From Ailurus styani (taxonomy: Eukaryota; Chordata; Mammalia; Carnivora; Ailuridae), in contig LNAC01000736.1 of the NCBI GenBank assembly GCA_002007465.1, forward strand, positions 126,346 to 190,345: a DNA stretch of 64,000 bases, in the 5' to 3' direction. Below, piece by piece: positions 22,206 to 33,480 of the stretch; the stretch's first letter is position 1, and the number at the start of each line of letters is the position of its first letter. The translations under genes and the position numbers were made by a program. The notes under the pieces are model-generated. The model did no database searches. It had not been told where the DNA came from and saw only the letters and a program-made list of their open reading frames with translations.

Positions 22206-23245
22206 AGGAAGACATGGGGGCTAGAATGCAAACAAGGCAATCTGGCTCCACCCCACATGACTCTCAGGATTGCATTGGGACAACAAAGAAATGGCAGTGC
22301 TGAGAGGCTAAGCCCCTCCCCTTCCCCTGCCCCCTCATATCTGCCATCCCCACTTTTGGCAATCATTCTATGGCTCTGGCCTCTGCAGCTTTCCCCCTTT
22401 CTAAGTTTTCTCTGGCTCTTTTCCTGAATGGTGGTTTAGGGATCATCCCACTGGGGAGTAAACTTGAACAAACTCCTCTTTGTTCCTGTATCTGTATCCA
22501 GCTGCCACCAAGAAAGCACTGCCCAGAATCCTATCAGCTCTTCTCATGTAGCTCAGCTTGCCTTCTGCTTTATTAGACTCACAGAAACCACTTCACTTAG
22601 GTTCCCTAATTGGTTTACCTACTATCGATTTTTTTTCCCCCTGCTTAAGGGATTCTGGACGGGACTAGCACAAAAAAATGCTATAAAATAAACCTGCCAC
22701 AAAAGAGACTCTTTGCTTTAAGCCATCCCATGGGGTCCTCAGACATGTGCTTTCTGGCCTCCTCACTTGGTTTTCTTTAGGTCTTGAGGGAGTTGCTAGG
22801 CTTACACTCCTAGAGGCAGCCCCTAAATGTTGTGTGCTTTGCACTATGGGGAAGCTTGAAATGGTTTGCAGTTAACAAACCATTCGGGACACTCTATAGT
22901 CTATTATAACCCCCAACCTCCAGAACCCAGAATTAAAGCCTGAAATGGAAGAAATTCTGGACAGGAACAAATAAAATAATTTATCTGTATTCTCCTTATC
23001 TCCTAATAGGCTAAATGTTCATTCATCACCATCTCTGGGGTGACTGTCACAACACATCCGAATGTCAATGTCTATAAGGAAGATGACTCCCAAGACCTTC
23101 AGAATAGGCTTTTATTCTACTGATGGGTTACCAAACTATTAAAAGTATCAAGGAACATATCTGGTCTGAATTTTAGGGTTGGCACATTTGCATGTTCAAC
23201 AGATATGGTAGCTCCTTCCTTTCATATTCAGGTAATGTTTTCTAT
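22206..23245. other. Unique non-coding stretch
   Basis: No gene was recognised. Three overlapping plus-strand frames at 22152-22691 are rich in S, L and P and carry no motif. An LTR-like character around 22550-22900 is possible but unsupported. Confidence 0.4.
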
Positions 23246-23249
23246 GTTG

Positions 23250-23580
23250 GACGGGGAAGTCCTCACTGACCTCTGAGCAGAGTTTTGAAGGAGGTGAGAG
23301 GGTGATCCCAGAGATGGTGTGGGAAGACAAGTGCAGAGGCCTGGAGGCACACGTGTGGGGGCAGGGAGGAAGGAGGTGGACCACCTAAGGGGCATGACCT
23401 TGCCATGCTGTGGGATGTTATAAAAACCACGACTACCTCCATGGGGGAATGGAGGCCACTGTTGTGCTGAGCCCAGGGGTGAAAACTTGGACTCATGAGC
23501 TAGCCAGGGTTCTTTGGAATAGGTTGTAGGGCCCAGAATGGAAGCAGGGATCAGTGAAGACTACTTCAATGATCCCAGGG
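23250..23580 (-). repeat. L2 3' region, reverse
   Basis: 'tttgaaggaggtgagagggt', 'gaagacaagtgcagaggcct', 'ggaggcacacgtgtggggg' and the following 'taggttgtagggcccagaat' follow the reverse L2 pattern in which spent-gene-like G-rich frames are common. Confidence 0.5.
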
Positions 23581-23654
23581 GTTTGGACCTCAGTGCAGTC
23601 ATGAGAACCAGTCATTTTCTGGAAATATATTAAAGGTGGAGCCCATAGGATGGT

Positions 23655-23805
23655 CTTATATTTATTTACTGTCTGTCTCCATGCTAGTATTAAGTTGCAC
23701 TGGAGCAGCCTTGGTCTGTTTTGCTCTCTGCATCTCCAGAGCCCAGAATGGTACCTGGCACATAGGAGTCCGCAAATATCTGCTGAATAAGTCAATGAAC
23801 TTGCC
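23655..23805 (+). repeat. L2 3' end
   Basis: 'tctgcatctccagagcccag', 'aatggtacctggcacatagg' and 'gcaaatatctgctgaataag' then 'tcaatga' match the canonical L2 3' terminus order. Confidence 0.75.
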
Positions 23806-23819
23806 GGAGTTTGAAGCGC

Positions 23820-23910
23820 CGCCAAGAGGCTAAACTGGGATTCCAATCCAGGGATTTCGCACTCCCAGGTTCCAGTTCATAATCGCCGTGCTATTCTGCT
23901 TCTACTAACA
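23820..23910 (-). repeat. MIR SINE fragment, reverse
   Basis: 'aaactgggattccaatccag' followed by 'ataatcgccgtgctattctg' matches the reverse MIR 5' half ('gggattcgaacccagg', 'ccgtgctcttaacc'). Confidence 0.6.
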
Positions 23911-24525
23911 GAACTTTTTACCAGGAATTAACCCCCCCACACTCTAAGTTATACTCAGGGTAATGAGTATAACTCAACATCTGAATAAGGCACACTCTAT
24001 CATTAGCCACCTGTGCGAAGTATGGACATATGGAAGCTACGGGTCAGAAACACAGGTAAGGTCCCAAGCTGCTCCTACATACTCTGACATGATCTTAGCA
24101 CAGCCTTGGTTAGGGTGTGTGTGTGTGTGTGTAGAATTTACTCGCTGGTAAAGATACTATATTAATAGTACTCTATAGCTACACAAAAGACATATGAGGG
24201 AAATTCCTTTTTGTAGTTCTAAAGAAAATGGAAAAGAGGCCCAGGAAGCAGTCTGCAGGAAACTGAATGGGGTGAGGCATTGGGGTGGGTACAAGTAGCT
24301 GAACAATGGACTACTTTAAAAAAAATGGTGTTAGTCAAGATGAATCACAGATTCTGAGGAAAATGGATTTTCCTAGAACTTACAGCGATCCAACTACAAA
24401 TTAAAACAACAACAACAAAGTCTGCAATAGAGAGGAACAGGTAAGCCGAGAGCACTCAGCTCCCCTAGAGGTCTGATGGCAATGAAGACAATCTCTCCTG
24501 TTGCCCTTACTCAGAGGATGGCACA
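23911..24525. other. Unique non-coding stretch with a short TG run
   Basis: I see nothing but a (TG)n run at 24115-24133 and a short (AAC)n near 24405. Confidence 0.5.
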
Positions 24526-24529
24526 GCGT

Positions 24530-24945
24530 CAAGTCTGGAGAGGCACCTGGTGGGTTGAGACATTGCCTCTGTCTGACTCGCTAAATATCCTTTGACAAGA
24601 TACTTGAATTCTCTGTGTCTCAATCTCCTCCTCTATCAAAAGGGATAAAATATTGCCCGTCTCCTAGGATTAAGTCAGGATTAACTCTATTAACACAGGC
24701 AAAACATTTTTATTTATTTAAAGATTTTATTTATTCATTTGACAGTGAGAGAGAGAGACAGAGAGAGCACAAGGAGGGGGACAGGGAGAAGCAGATTCCC
24801 CAATGAGCTGGGAGCCTGACATGGGGCTCAATCCCAGGACCTAGAGATCATGACATGAGCTGAAGGCAGAGACTTAACCTTCTGAACAACCCAGGCAAAA
24901 GATTTTGTAACAGTGTCTGGCTCTCATTGACAGGTAGCTCTTACT
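24530..24945 (+). repeat. MIR SINE split by a SINEC
   Basis: The left half reads 'tgcctctgtctgactcgcta', 'cttgaattctctgtgtctca' and 'aaagggataaaatattgccc'. The right half after the SINEC reads 'gtaacagtgtctggctctca' and 'gacaggtagctcttact'. Together they give one MIR in correct order, disrupted at 24711. Confidence 0.7.
24711..24891 (-). mobile_element. SINEC inside the MIR, head truncated
   Basis: Reverse copy with AAAGATTTTATTTATTCATT, GGGGCTCAATCCCAGGACCT and GACTTAACCTTCTGAACAAC, ending at CCCAGGC without the terminal GCCCC. The target duplication CAGGCAAAA[C/G]ATTTT is at 24696-24710 and 24892-24906. The last SINE bases merge with the duplication. Confidence 0.93.
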
Positions 24946-24960
24946 AAACACTGGTTACTC

Positions 24961-25167
24961 TGGGGTGCCTGGGTGGCTCAGTCGTTAAGCGGCTACCTTC
25001 AGCTCAGGTCATGATCTCAGGGTCCTGGGATGGAGCCCTGCATCAGGCTCCCTGCTCAGTGGGAAGCTTACTTCTCCCTCTCCCACTCCCCCTGCTTGTG
25101 TTCCCTCCATCACTGTGTCTCTCTCTGTCAAATAAATAAATGAAAATCTAATAAATAAATAAATAAA
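24961..25167 (+). mobile_element. SINEC immediately beside the MIR
   Basis: Head TGGGGTGCCTGGGTGGCTCA and AAATAAATAAATGAAAATCT tail extended by an (AATA)n run. The perfect 16-bp target duplication TAAACACTGGTTACTC is at 24945-24960 and 25168-25183. It stands head to head with the SINEC at 24711-24891, about 70 bp away. Confidence 0.96.
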
Positions 25168-25183
25168 TAAACACTGGTTACTC

Positions 25184-25391
25184 ACCTAGTGGGTTCATGT
25201 CTCACATCAGTGCCAGAAAAGGCACTTAAAGCATCACACCTGTGCCCCCCGCAGCCCCCCCGCCCCACCTCTTTGCCAACTCATCTAGGTAACTAAGAAG
25301 GGGAATCCCTTTTCAGTGGCTGGGTCCAGAAGGAAGAGCCTGGTATCCTGTGCCTAGGGTTGTAAAAAGATGAATTTGGAGTCTCATGATC
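25184..25391. other. Unique spacer between two SINECs
   Basis: C-rich patch at 25242-25266 (CCCCCCGCAGCCCCCCCGCC). Otherwise nothing seen. Confidence 0.5.
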
Positions 25392-25406
25392 AAGAATACC
25401 AAGTCA

Positions 25407-25605
25407 GGGGTGCTTGGGTGGCTCAGCTGGTTAAGCAGCTGCCTTCAGCTCAGGCCATGATCTCAGGGTCCTGGGATGGAGCCCTGCATCAGGCTCCCTG
25501 CTCAGGAGGGAGTATACTTCTCCCTCTCACCTTCTACCTCTCATGTTCTCTCTCTCTTTCTCTTTCATTCTCGTCCTCTCAAGTAAATAGATAAAATCTA
25601 AAAAA
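25407..25605 (+). mobile_element. SINEC copy
   Basis: Head GGGGTGCTTGGGTGGCTCAG, middle CCATGATCTCAGGGTCCTGG, tail AAGTAAATAGATAAAATCTA plus A. The target duplication is at 25392-25406 and 25606-25620 with two mismatches in 15, so it is older than the copy at 24961. Confidence 0.94.
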
Positions 25606-25620
25606 AAGAATGTCAAGTCA

Positions 25621-28600
25621 CTGAGGTCCGCAGGGGGCTGGCTGTGATAGTGGGAACCATAGGGCCTGAGAATGAACACACGTGAGGGAATACCAATGAG
25701 TATTATTCATAATTACAGCTTTCAAAGAAAGTTCTGAGAATCCATGGAAATATTTAATTGATTACTGTGGCATGACCAGAATAAATAATTATGAAATACA
25801 AATCTAATTGACTTGAGAAACAGCAATCCTGATTCTAGGAATAATCCTCTCAGACTGATAGAGCCCCTTCTCATGGACAGTGGACAAGTCATAGACGGAA
25901 CCTATCAGGACTTCTGATTGCATCTCATATCATAGTGATAATCTGGGAGAATAGTATCTCCCTCTACAAATATTAGCCTTGGAGTTATTAGTGAGTCTTT
26001 CCCTTCTTAAGGGACAGGGCATGCTCATTAAAGACCCAGAGGGCAGGCGAGAGCAAACTTATTAAGTTTGCAGAGGACATTAATGGTAGGCCAGAATGTG
26101 AGTTACTTTAAAACACAGAATACCGAACTAAAGGGACAAGGGGCTGTGAGCATGCATGAGCCTTTTAAGAAATGATGAAGAAGTCAGTTACACTCTCCTC
26201 TGACAGTTATCATCAACGCTTACTAAGTTGAAGCCAAGACATGAGTCCAGAACAATTGTGTGCACGGATGCTTATGAAATGCAACTAAAGACCTGGACCC
26301 GGGAGACCCTTCTTTATTAATGACTCACCTCCAGTCAGAGACTTGGTTCCTTCTTCTGCAGGAAACTAGAAGAGCCCTTAAAACCATAAAGCCCAATATT
26401 TCTTATGGGAATGTTCTTGGGAAGACATAGCTAGAAATGGTTTCCAGGTTTCATGGCAATCAGCACTCATCTGGAACAAGGCTGGGTGAGGTGGGTCTGC
26501 ATAACTATGAGGTGCGGCCAGAAACCCACTGGGGGACCCAGGGACCAGGCCCAGCCCTCAGCAGCACCCGGCTCAGCAGAGGGGAGTCACAGCCAGGGGA
26601 CGTTTTACAGCAGAATTAGTGGGGGGTCGTTACTAGCTCAACAAACAAACGCTCGAGGTACCAATTGAGCTCCTCAGACTTTGGAAGTCCAGCTTTTGAC
26701 AAGGATATATTTATGACGTTTCAAGCAAAAACAAATTAGAACTGACTTGTAGAAATTACTCCGTAAACTATTGATAAGAAGATACAGATTTTAAACTTAA
26801 ACCTCGTTATAATTAAAAAAACAAAAACAAAAACCTTGTTATAATTTTAAATAGTTCTAAAAACAACTCAAGAGAGATTTGCTTTTTACTAATGGTCTTT
26901 GCTTTACATCTCACTGATCCCAGCTATAGGGTGTTTGGATATCTGAGGGTGAATGTGTTTCCTCATTCCAGTTAAATAAGACACAGAAAGTGCCTAGCAC
27001 ACTGCCCAGGACAACTGCTTGCTCGGTGAAGGAGAGACCGGGCCTTAATCCCTCACTCCTTGCCACTGTGGGTGGAAGAGGGGCCTATGCACACTTGGGG
27101 AGACAGAGAAATCAGAAGCTTACGTCTTTGCACTAACTCACTGCATGTCTATGTAAGGATCCGAACAGTTTGCTTAAATGAGCATTTGTGATGGAACCCT
27201 TTAAAAGTAGCTTACATACCTGCATATCTGTTTATTGATCACTCCTGGTTATTATGTAACTGCCCATAAACACTCCCTGGAGAGGTCTGCTCTCTTAGAT
27301 TTCTGGTGTTCCTCTTGGAGCCACATTGTTAGTTCTAATGGTCTTGTCATTAAATTATTCATGTGTCCGGAAGTTTCCCAACCCCTTCACAATTCCTGCT
27401 TCTAAATCTACTGAGTTCAAAACCCAGGTAATTAATTTTTTAAAAAATTCACATTAAATGTAAGCCAGTAAGGCACTGAATGGACAGGTAGGGGTGAGGA
27501 GCATGTTTTTGTGCATGACACTGAGATAGCCCTTTCCGAGCTCAGCCCTATTTTTTAAACTTATGGGTAGATGGAGGTTGGGTCTGGAAAAATGAACATG
27601 TGTACTTAGAATGTTGCTTTTTGTTGGCCAAAAGAGATTCACAGAATTGTCACTAAATACAAAATCTAAAATTATTTTCATAAAGATTAATTCACATTAT
27701 TCAGAAATCCAATATTTTTGAGAACATAAAATGTATGAATTGTTATAATCATGTAACAGTATTCAATCAAATCCATTTTACACAATTAAGAAATCATGCT
27801 ATCTCTGAAAAGTGATGTTCTAAAATAACATCTTAAAGATTTTATATTTGGCCTACTATAACCTAGAATCTATTCTCCTATGGCATCTTTTATAGCTCTT
27901 TAAAGAGTAACCTTTTATTTGAGAAATAATCACCATCAGTGTTTCCCCCCCTCTATGTCACTCAAAGTGTTTGGTACAATTTTACACTATTGTTCAAGTG
28001 ACATGTTCAAATGCCTAATATGTAATTGACTTTCTGTTTAAATTTTCTCAAAAACTGAAAAAAAGGCCCCTCAAAATCTGTGTTTTAATCTGATTTTTCT
28101 AACCCCTGTTGGTCTGCATTTGAAATAAAAAAGAAAGTGTACTACTTGGCCAATAACACGGTCCAAATCAAATTCTGAAGTAATTTTTTCCTAAACGAAA
28201 AAGAATCTTTAGTCAGGGACTCTGATTTAGAGAAAAGAAAAAAAAGATAATGCTACCAGGTAAAATATATTCAAAATACTGTTACCTTTACTTAAAATGG
28301 AATTAACTTTTCATTACACATAATCAAGGTAATGTTTCCAACCACTACCACTTTCTGAGCCATTTCACAAATCACTGATTCTCCAAAGAAAAATTTAAGT
28401 TTTAATCATCTTAACCAGTTCCTTTCTTTTTTCTCTACTAATCAAAATGCATAATCATGTCATAAATAAACTAACATAGATTTTTTTTTTCCCTTTTTCT
28501 AATCATAGCAGTTAGTAGTACTTTCTGGTTTAGGACCAAAAGACTATTAAGTAAATTTCTTCCTCTAAACAAATGGGTAGGACAATATAATCATCTGCCT

Positions 28601-28692
28601 TGCAGGGTTTCTTGAATAAATCATTCTAAGTCAGCCCAAATGTGAACAATGGATATGATGTAGGTAGCAAGTTAATTCCTGCTAGGCCCTAA
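25621..28692. other. Three-kilobase non-coding stretch
   Basis: No gene was recognised. At about 26040-26140 'aaacttattaagtttgcaga' and following bases could be a relic of a CR1/L3/L2-type reverse transcriptase 'FADD' region (here FAED), too short to assign. A MIR-like trace lies at 26965-27045. A degenerate repeat of 'accttgttataatt' occurs at 26803-26845. Confidence 0.4.
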
Positions 28693-28703
28693 TCACAGAT
28701 AAC

Positions 28704-28890
28704 TTTTTTCTTTTCCTTTTTCTTTCTTTCTTTTTTTTTTTTTTTTTTTTTTTATTATTTTTTTTTNGAGAGAGTGAGCACAAGCAGGGGAAGAGGCAGG
28801 CAGAGGGAGAGGGAGAAGCAGACTCCCCACTGAGCCAGGAACCCAATGCCGAAGGCAGATGCTGAACCGACTGAGCCACCCAAGTGTCCC
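28704..28890 (-). mobile_element. SINEC copy with internal deletion
   Basis: A long T-rich tail (with one undetermined base at 28767) leads to GAGAGAGTGAGCACAAGCAG and the head GAGCCACCCAAGTGTCCC. The central tRNA-derived block between AACCCAATG and CCGAAGGCAG is missing (about 45 bp relative to its relatives). The target duplication TCACAGAT[A/G]AC is at 28693-28703 and 28891-28901. Confidence 0.92.
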
Positions 28891-28901
28891 TCACAGATGA
28901 C

Positions 28902-29646
28902 ATCTGTCAGATGGAACCCCACAGCTCAGTTTTTCATGGACTTCTATCTCTGGTGTGGTGTAGTTGATAGCAATGGAAGGGAAAGAATCGTTGGAATAAA
29001 CACGGATGCATGATGTTCCAAATTCTCTATTTGGCCCTGTCTCTGAGCCTCTCACAGCTGTCTTTGAGTAAGTTAACTGAGGACTGTTCTCTCCAGGCCT
29101 GACTCACTTCCATAATAAATTAGTTACAAAGAAGGGCAGATTAATGACTCGAGGGCACTAGGGGTGGTGTTTAGTTGAAGGGTCACCGATCACAGCAGGT
29201 GGGACTACACTGGCTCAAAAGGCCACTCTGACAATTCCACAACCTGCTGCTTTTCTGATGGCAGTGGCATGCCCGCCGCTGCCCCCTCTGGATTCTCCAA
29301 CAGTGTCCAGGGCACCTCACCACTGTCCAGGATCCTTGGCCTCGTTTCCCTGTCTGTCCTTCCACTGTCGGCAGTGGAACACACATTTGGGCTGGAGTCT
29401 AAGGGACTCTATACCAGCTTGCGTCCTGAAACTGCCTTCACGGGCCACCTGGCCAGTAACTAGGAAAGGAGTCCACGCAGGATTAGTACTGTGGGGAACG
29501 GAATTGTCACTTCCCAGTAGGCTTAGTAGAAGCAGCTACTGTGCCTTTGTTCAAGGCCAGGGAGTAAGCTTAGCCCTAGACTCTCACCATGGCCAAACAG
29601 GTACATACAGCAGAAAAATAGTCCTGCCAATATTATGTTAACTTTA
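28902..29646. other. Unique non-coding stretch
   Basis: No gene was recognised. Overlapping plus frames of 127 and 64 codons at 29258-29641 contradict each other and lack motifs. Confidence 0.45.
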
Positions 29647-29660
29647 TAAAACTGGATTTT

Positions 29661-29842
29661 GCTTTTATTTATTTTTTAAATTTTTAAAAAAGATTTTATT
29701 TGAGAGAGAGAGAGGGAGAACGAGAGAGCAGGAGGAAGAGGGAGAGGCAGAAGGAGGCTCCCCACTGAGCAGGGAGCCCGACATGAGGCTGGATCCCAGG
29801 ACCAAAGGCAGACCCTTAACCACTGAGCCACCCAGGTGCCTC
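29661..29842 (-). mobile_element. SINEC copy with internal deletion
   Basis: Reverse copy: AAAAGATTTTATTTGAGAGA, TCCCCACTGAGCAGGGAGCC, GGATCCCAGGACC joined directly to AAAGGCAGACCCTTAACC, so the CTGAGATCATGACCTGAGC part is lost. The target duplication TAAAA[C/T]TGGATTTT is at 29647-29660 and 29843-29856. Confidence 0.93.
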
Positions 29843-29919
29843 TAAAATTGGATTTTACTCTTTATTCTTACTCTGTACCTTCTTGAGAGTTGGTTCAAAC
29901 TTTCATCGAGTTACTCATT

Positions 29920-30085
29920 TGGTCCTCCAATAAACTTTATTTATGGAACAAGGGCCAGGGGCCAAGCGTAGTGCTGGATGTTGAGGGTGGTAGAAGTGAC
30001 ATGCAGGTAAGACGGAGGACTAAGAGGTCTAGTGGGGAAGATAAACATGATGCAGATGCACGATAACCACACAATGGCGATGTGC
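29920..30085 (-). repeat. L2 3' region, reverse
   Basis: 'ttatggaacaagggccaggg', 'tagtgctggatgttgagggt', 'ctagtggggaagataaacat' and 'caatggcgatgtgctctac' follow the antisense L2 3' UTR order. Confidence 0.6.
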
Positions 30086-30089
30086 TCTA

Positions 30090-30255
30090 CAAGACGACAA
30101 GCGTTCGAATCCAAATTCCACTATTTGCTGGCGACTTCCTGAGCAAGGTAGTTGTTCCTTCACCTATTAGAGTCTGTAAGAGGGCTGAAGACATGTGTTG
30201 GGTGGATCGACATCACACATGTCAAGGGTCTTGGTGCATAATAGGCACCCCGAAA
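30090..30255 (+). repeat. MIR SINE
   Basis: 'gttcgaatccaaattccact', 'tttgctggcgacttcctgag', 'caccta' and the end 'tcttggtgcataataggcac' follow MIR order. The central part is diverged. Confidence 0.6.
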
Positions 30256-32105
30256 CAGGAGCTATCATGGGGGTCAAGAGTAAATTCCTTCTGGAAGAAG
30301 AAGTAACGAAGGTGAAGAAGTAATGAAACTCTTGAGAAAGGCGGGACAGACTTCTTTAACACTCTCTGGGGTTCACAGTGACAGAGTGGGAGAGAGGAGG
30401 GACTCCTGTAGAAGGAATGGTCCCAGCTAGGCTGTGAGCCACCAGAAGCCAAGCCAGGGAAGGGTGGGAATTCGCAGCTGCCGGAGGAGGGGGAGGAAGG
30501 GGAGCCGCTGGAGCGTGCAGGGCTGCGATGCAGGGGGCTGTCCTCCAGGCCATTAGGAGTGGCAGGCTACAGTTGGGAGGCCTGGGCCCTGATGCCTGGT
30601 GTCCCTGAGCAGGGGATACCACTGGCCGGGAGGCCAAGCACCGAATTCCAAGTCACCTGTTTTCCTAACTGTGCTAGAAAGCTCCCATGGGATTCAAGCC
30701 AGTGGAGAGGCTTCCTGTCATGTCTTAGACCAAGTCTGCAGTGAAGGCCTGTCCTGCAGGAGCTTCTGTGGGCCTACAGTGACTCTGAAATTCTCCCCCG
30801 CACCTGTGGTGGCTCAGGTCTGTGTGCTCCTCATTTTCCTATTCCTGAAATTTCCCTTTTTTCTGAACCGAAGTAAAAAAATAAAATAACTAGACTCTGA
30901 GAACTACCAAAGATCTTCAAAATCATCATTTCTGACCCCCCTTCTTCACTATGTCTGTCACCTCCTCATTGTTTCTCAAGAGAATCTCCACCTCAGGTTC
31001 AGGAAACAATGTTTTGGAGTAAAGAAAAAAAATATATATATATTTTCTCTTGAATGAATAGAATAAATAAATTACATGAAAAACTATATGCTGATTCATG
31101 TATATAATGGGGGCAGATCCTGTAAAGAACAAAAGCAGTTGGTTTCCTTGCTGCATGACTGCTAACGAGGTTACTTTAGTAAGAACAGGAAAAACAGTGC
31201 AGAAAGTCCATCTTTCCACTATCAGAGTTACTCTGAGCTCTGTTTAAATCAGCTTCACTCCCTGAACACGATTAAACCGATCACTGAAAGCACAAACATT
31301 CCCTGTACAAGGCTTTTCATTACTGTATGTGACCAAGCATGCTGTCAGCGTGAGGTGGGCACCCTGGTGGCGCTGGGGACACTCTCCAAAACTGTAATCA
31401 AGGTTCCTTTCTCTCACACACACCAGAGCACAAGACGTTCAAGATAACCCAGGGGCCCTGATTATTATTCATTATACTATCATCTTTCAAAACCAACCAA
31501 TTCGGAGGTTTTAAATGATGGGTAATTATTATGAGGTTGAAGGATACAAGACCGTTCTAATTATTTTAGAGCTCGTAAAATCAAAACAGTCTGCACGCAT
31601 AGGACAAGATACACAGTGAATCCCCTCAGCTTGTTGACTTAAGCTAGCAAACAAGATTACATTTCTCAGCCCTCAAGAGGCTGCAGATATGAGTGGTTGA
31701 TCTCGTAATCACTAAAGAACAGTTACTAAACCTTGCTATGTCTAATGCAGTGATCAGGCTGTGGGCCTATGAAACATACCAGTAGGGTCTTCTTTTGATG
31801 AAAACAAAGAAACAATTAACTTTCACGGTGTAAAAATATTTCACTAAAAGCACTGCAAAAACAGGAGTCTTTAAATATTTAGAGTCCGGACATTTTGAAA
31901 ATTAAAAATAGCCAATATTTAAAAGTCAGGGAAGTTCTATGATCAATAAGGCATCTGTTACTAGATGAACTGCCTTTAAAAGGCTATAAATAAAAGGAGA
32001 AGGACGCACTTTACTTTTAATAGGAAAATAACGACATATTAAAGAGGATGTGTGAACTGATTTTTCAGCAATAGAAAATCCAAATGGCAACAGTGTTTGT
32101 TTTGA
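30256..32105. other. Unique non-coding stretch
   Basis: No gene was recognised. A G-rich segment lies at 30460-30545. A (TA)n run lies at 31029-31043. A CTCF-like motif lies at 31357-31370. Confidence 0.45.
31357..31370 (-). promoter_or_regulatory. Candidate CTCF-binding motif
   Basis: The minus strand reads CCACCAGGGTGCCC, which fits the CTCF core except at positions 10 and 13. The adjoining plus-strand GGTGGCGCTGG is also CTCF-like. Motif match only. Confidence 0.3.
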
Positions 32106-32109
32106 CTCC

Positions 32110-32900
32110 TTTTCACTACAGATGGGCCCCGCTTTGCTCGGTGATGCCTAGGAAAAGAACCATGTAAGCTGAAACCATGCAATAGGTACTTACTAACCCA
32201 TGGCAAAAATTATGAAGGTTCTGTAGCTTTTAAATTTTTTTGTCAAAACCTTAAAACTCTTATTGTTGGTTATAAATGTGTAGTGAAAATAATACTCTAA
32301 TTTACTATAATCGACAATATAAACACATCAAGAATTTTTAATTTCTTATGAGAACTGAGCAAGTAGTTCAAATGATCAATGCTTGCCTTCTCCAACTCAC
32401 CCTACAGGAAGGAGGCAAGCATTTTTTTTCTATGTGTGGGTGAACCATCACACTCCTCTTCCAACACTTAATCCTTTATGCTTTCAATACCATGAGGATG
32501 CCCAAAGGCCCCTTAATGTGAAGTCTTTGATGGTGTCACTTCCTGTGGAACACCCTCATCCTTTTGGGCACAACCGCTTTCCTCACCAACATGATAAACA
32601 TCCTTCACTCCGCTCCTATTGCATCTCTGGAGTCTCTGGAATGACACGGGGTCAACAATCCCCAGTGAGCCATTTCCTCTGTTTTCCTTCGATTCCAATC
32701 TCATTGCTCTGCAGCACTTCCATCTTGGTTGACCAATTCCCTTTTCAAGTATCCATAAAATGTTGCGAGTTATTACTGGGAGGCAAGGGGGCAATGCAGC
32801 TACACATCCATCTCTGGGTGAACTGGACATGAGAGGGGTAATGACCCATCACTGACGGCCTCTGAAAGAAGTGACAGGACTACTCATTCATCATCATGAG
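32110..32900. mobile_element. Possible degraded DNA-transposon relic
   Basis: The stretch opens with 'gggccccgctttgctcggtg', reminiscent of the termini of Tigger-like elements. It also contains an internal region with an open plus frame (32383-32832) and 'gtatccataaaatgttgcga' then 'gttattactgggaggcaagg'. I cannot name the family, see no complementary terminal repeat and give this low weight. The 149-codon frame has no catalytic motif. Confidence 0.25.
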
Positions 32901-33295
32901 CACCTGCTACTTATGTAGTGATTTGTGGACTGAAGAGCTGGCTATGATGTCTCCACTTAATGCAATGACAGTAAATATATTATGGTAACTGAAATTGGAA
33001 CCATGGTGTTGGGCAACTGGTTTTATTAACTAAACTGTGTTATAGTTTACTAACTAGACTAGAACCAAGTAAAGGAAAGAGAAATGACTGGGCAGAATAT
33101 AAAACCACTAGACATTTTTGTTCTAACTTCATGGCCTATAACTATTTCCTATTTGCTTACGTGGGGGCAACAACCAAATTCCCCAGCTTAGCATACGCAT
33201 TCAGAGTTGAAATGACACCTGAAAATTGGAAAAAATGAAACATTTTGAAAAATTATTCAGCCATCCTTTTTAAATGCAATGAAAACTGGACCATC
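32901..33295. other. Unique AT-rich stretch
   Basis: I see no gene and no recognised repeat. Confidence 0.5.
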
Positions 33296-33299
33296 ACAA

Positions 33300-33480
33300 T
33301 AATAACAAAATAACATTGTATCCTAAGTACTTTATATCCAAGTTCTCATTTCAGGCATATGACCTAAGGAAACAGAGTCTTTAGAAGTTAACTAGCTTAT
33401 CAAGATCACCCCCCAATTAGGTGGCAGAGCTATAATGAAATCCAGGTGGTACCAGCTCCAGAACTTGTTCTTCAACCCAA
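33300..33480 (-). repeat. MIR SINE, reverse
   Basis: 'taagtactttatatccaagt', 'catatgacctaaggaaacag', 'ttaactagcttatcaagatc' and 'taggtggcagagctataatg' follow the reverse MIR order. Confidence 0.6.
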
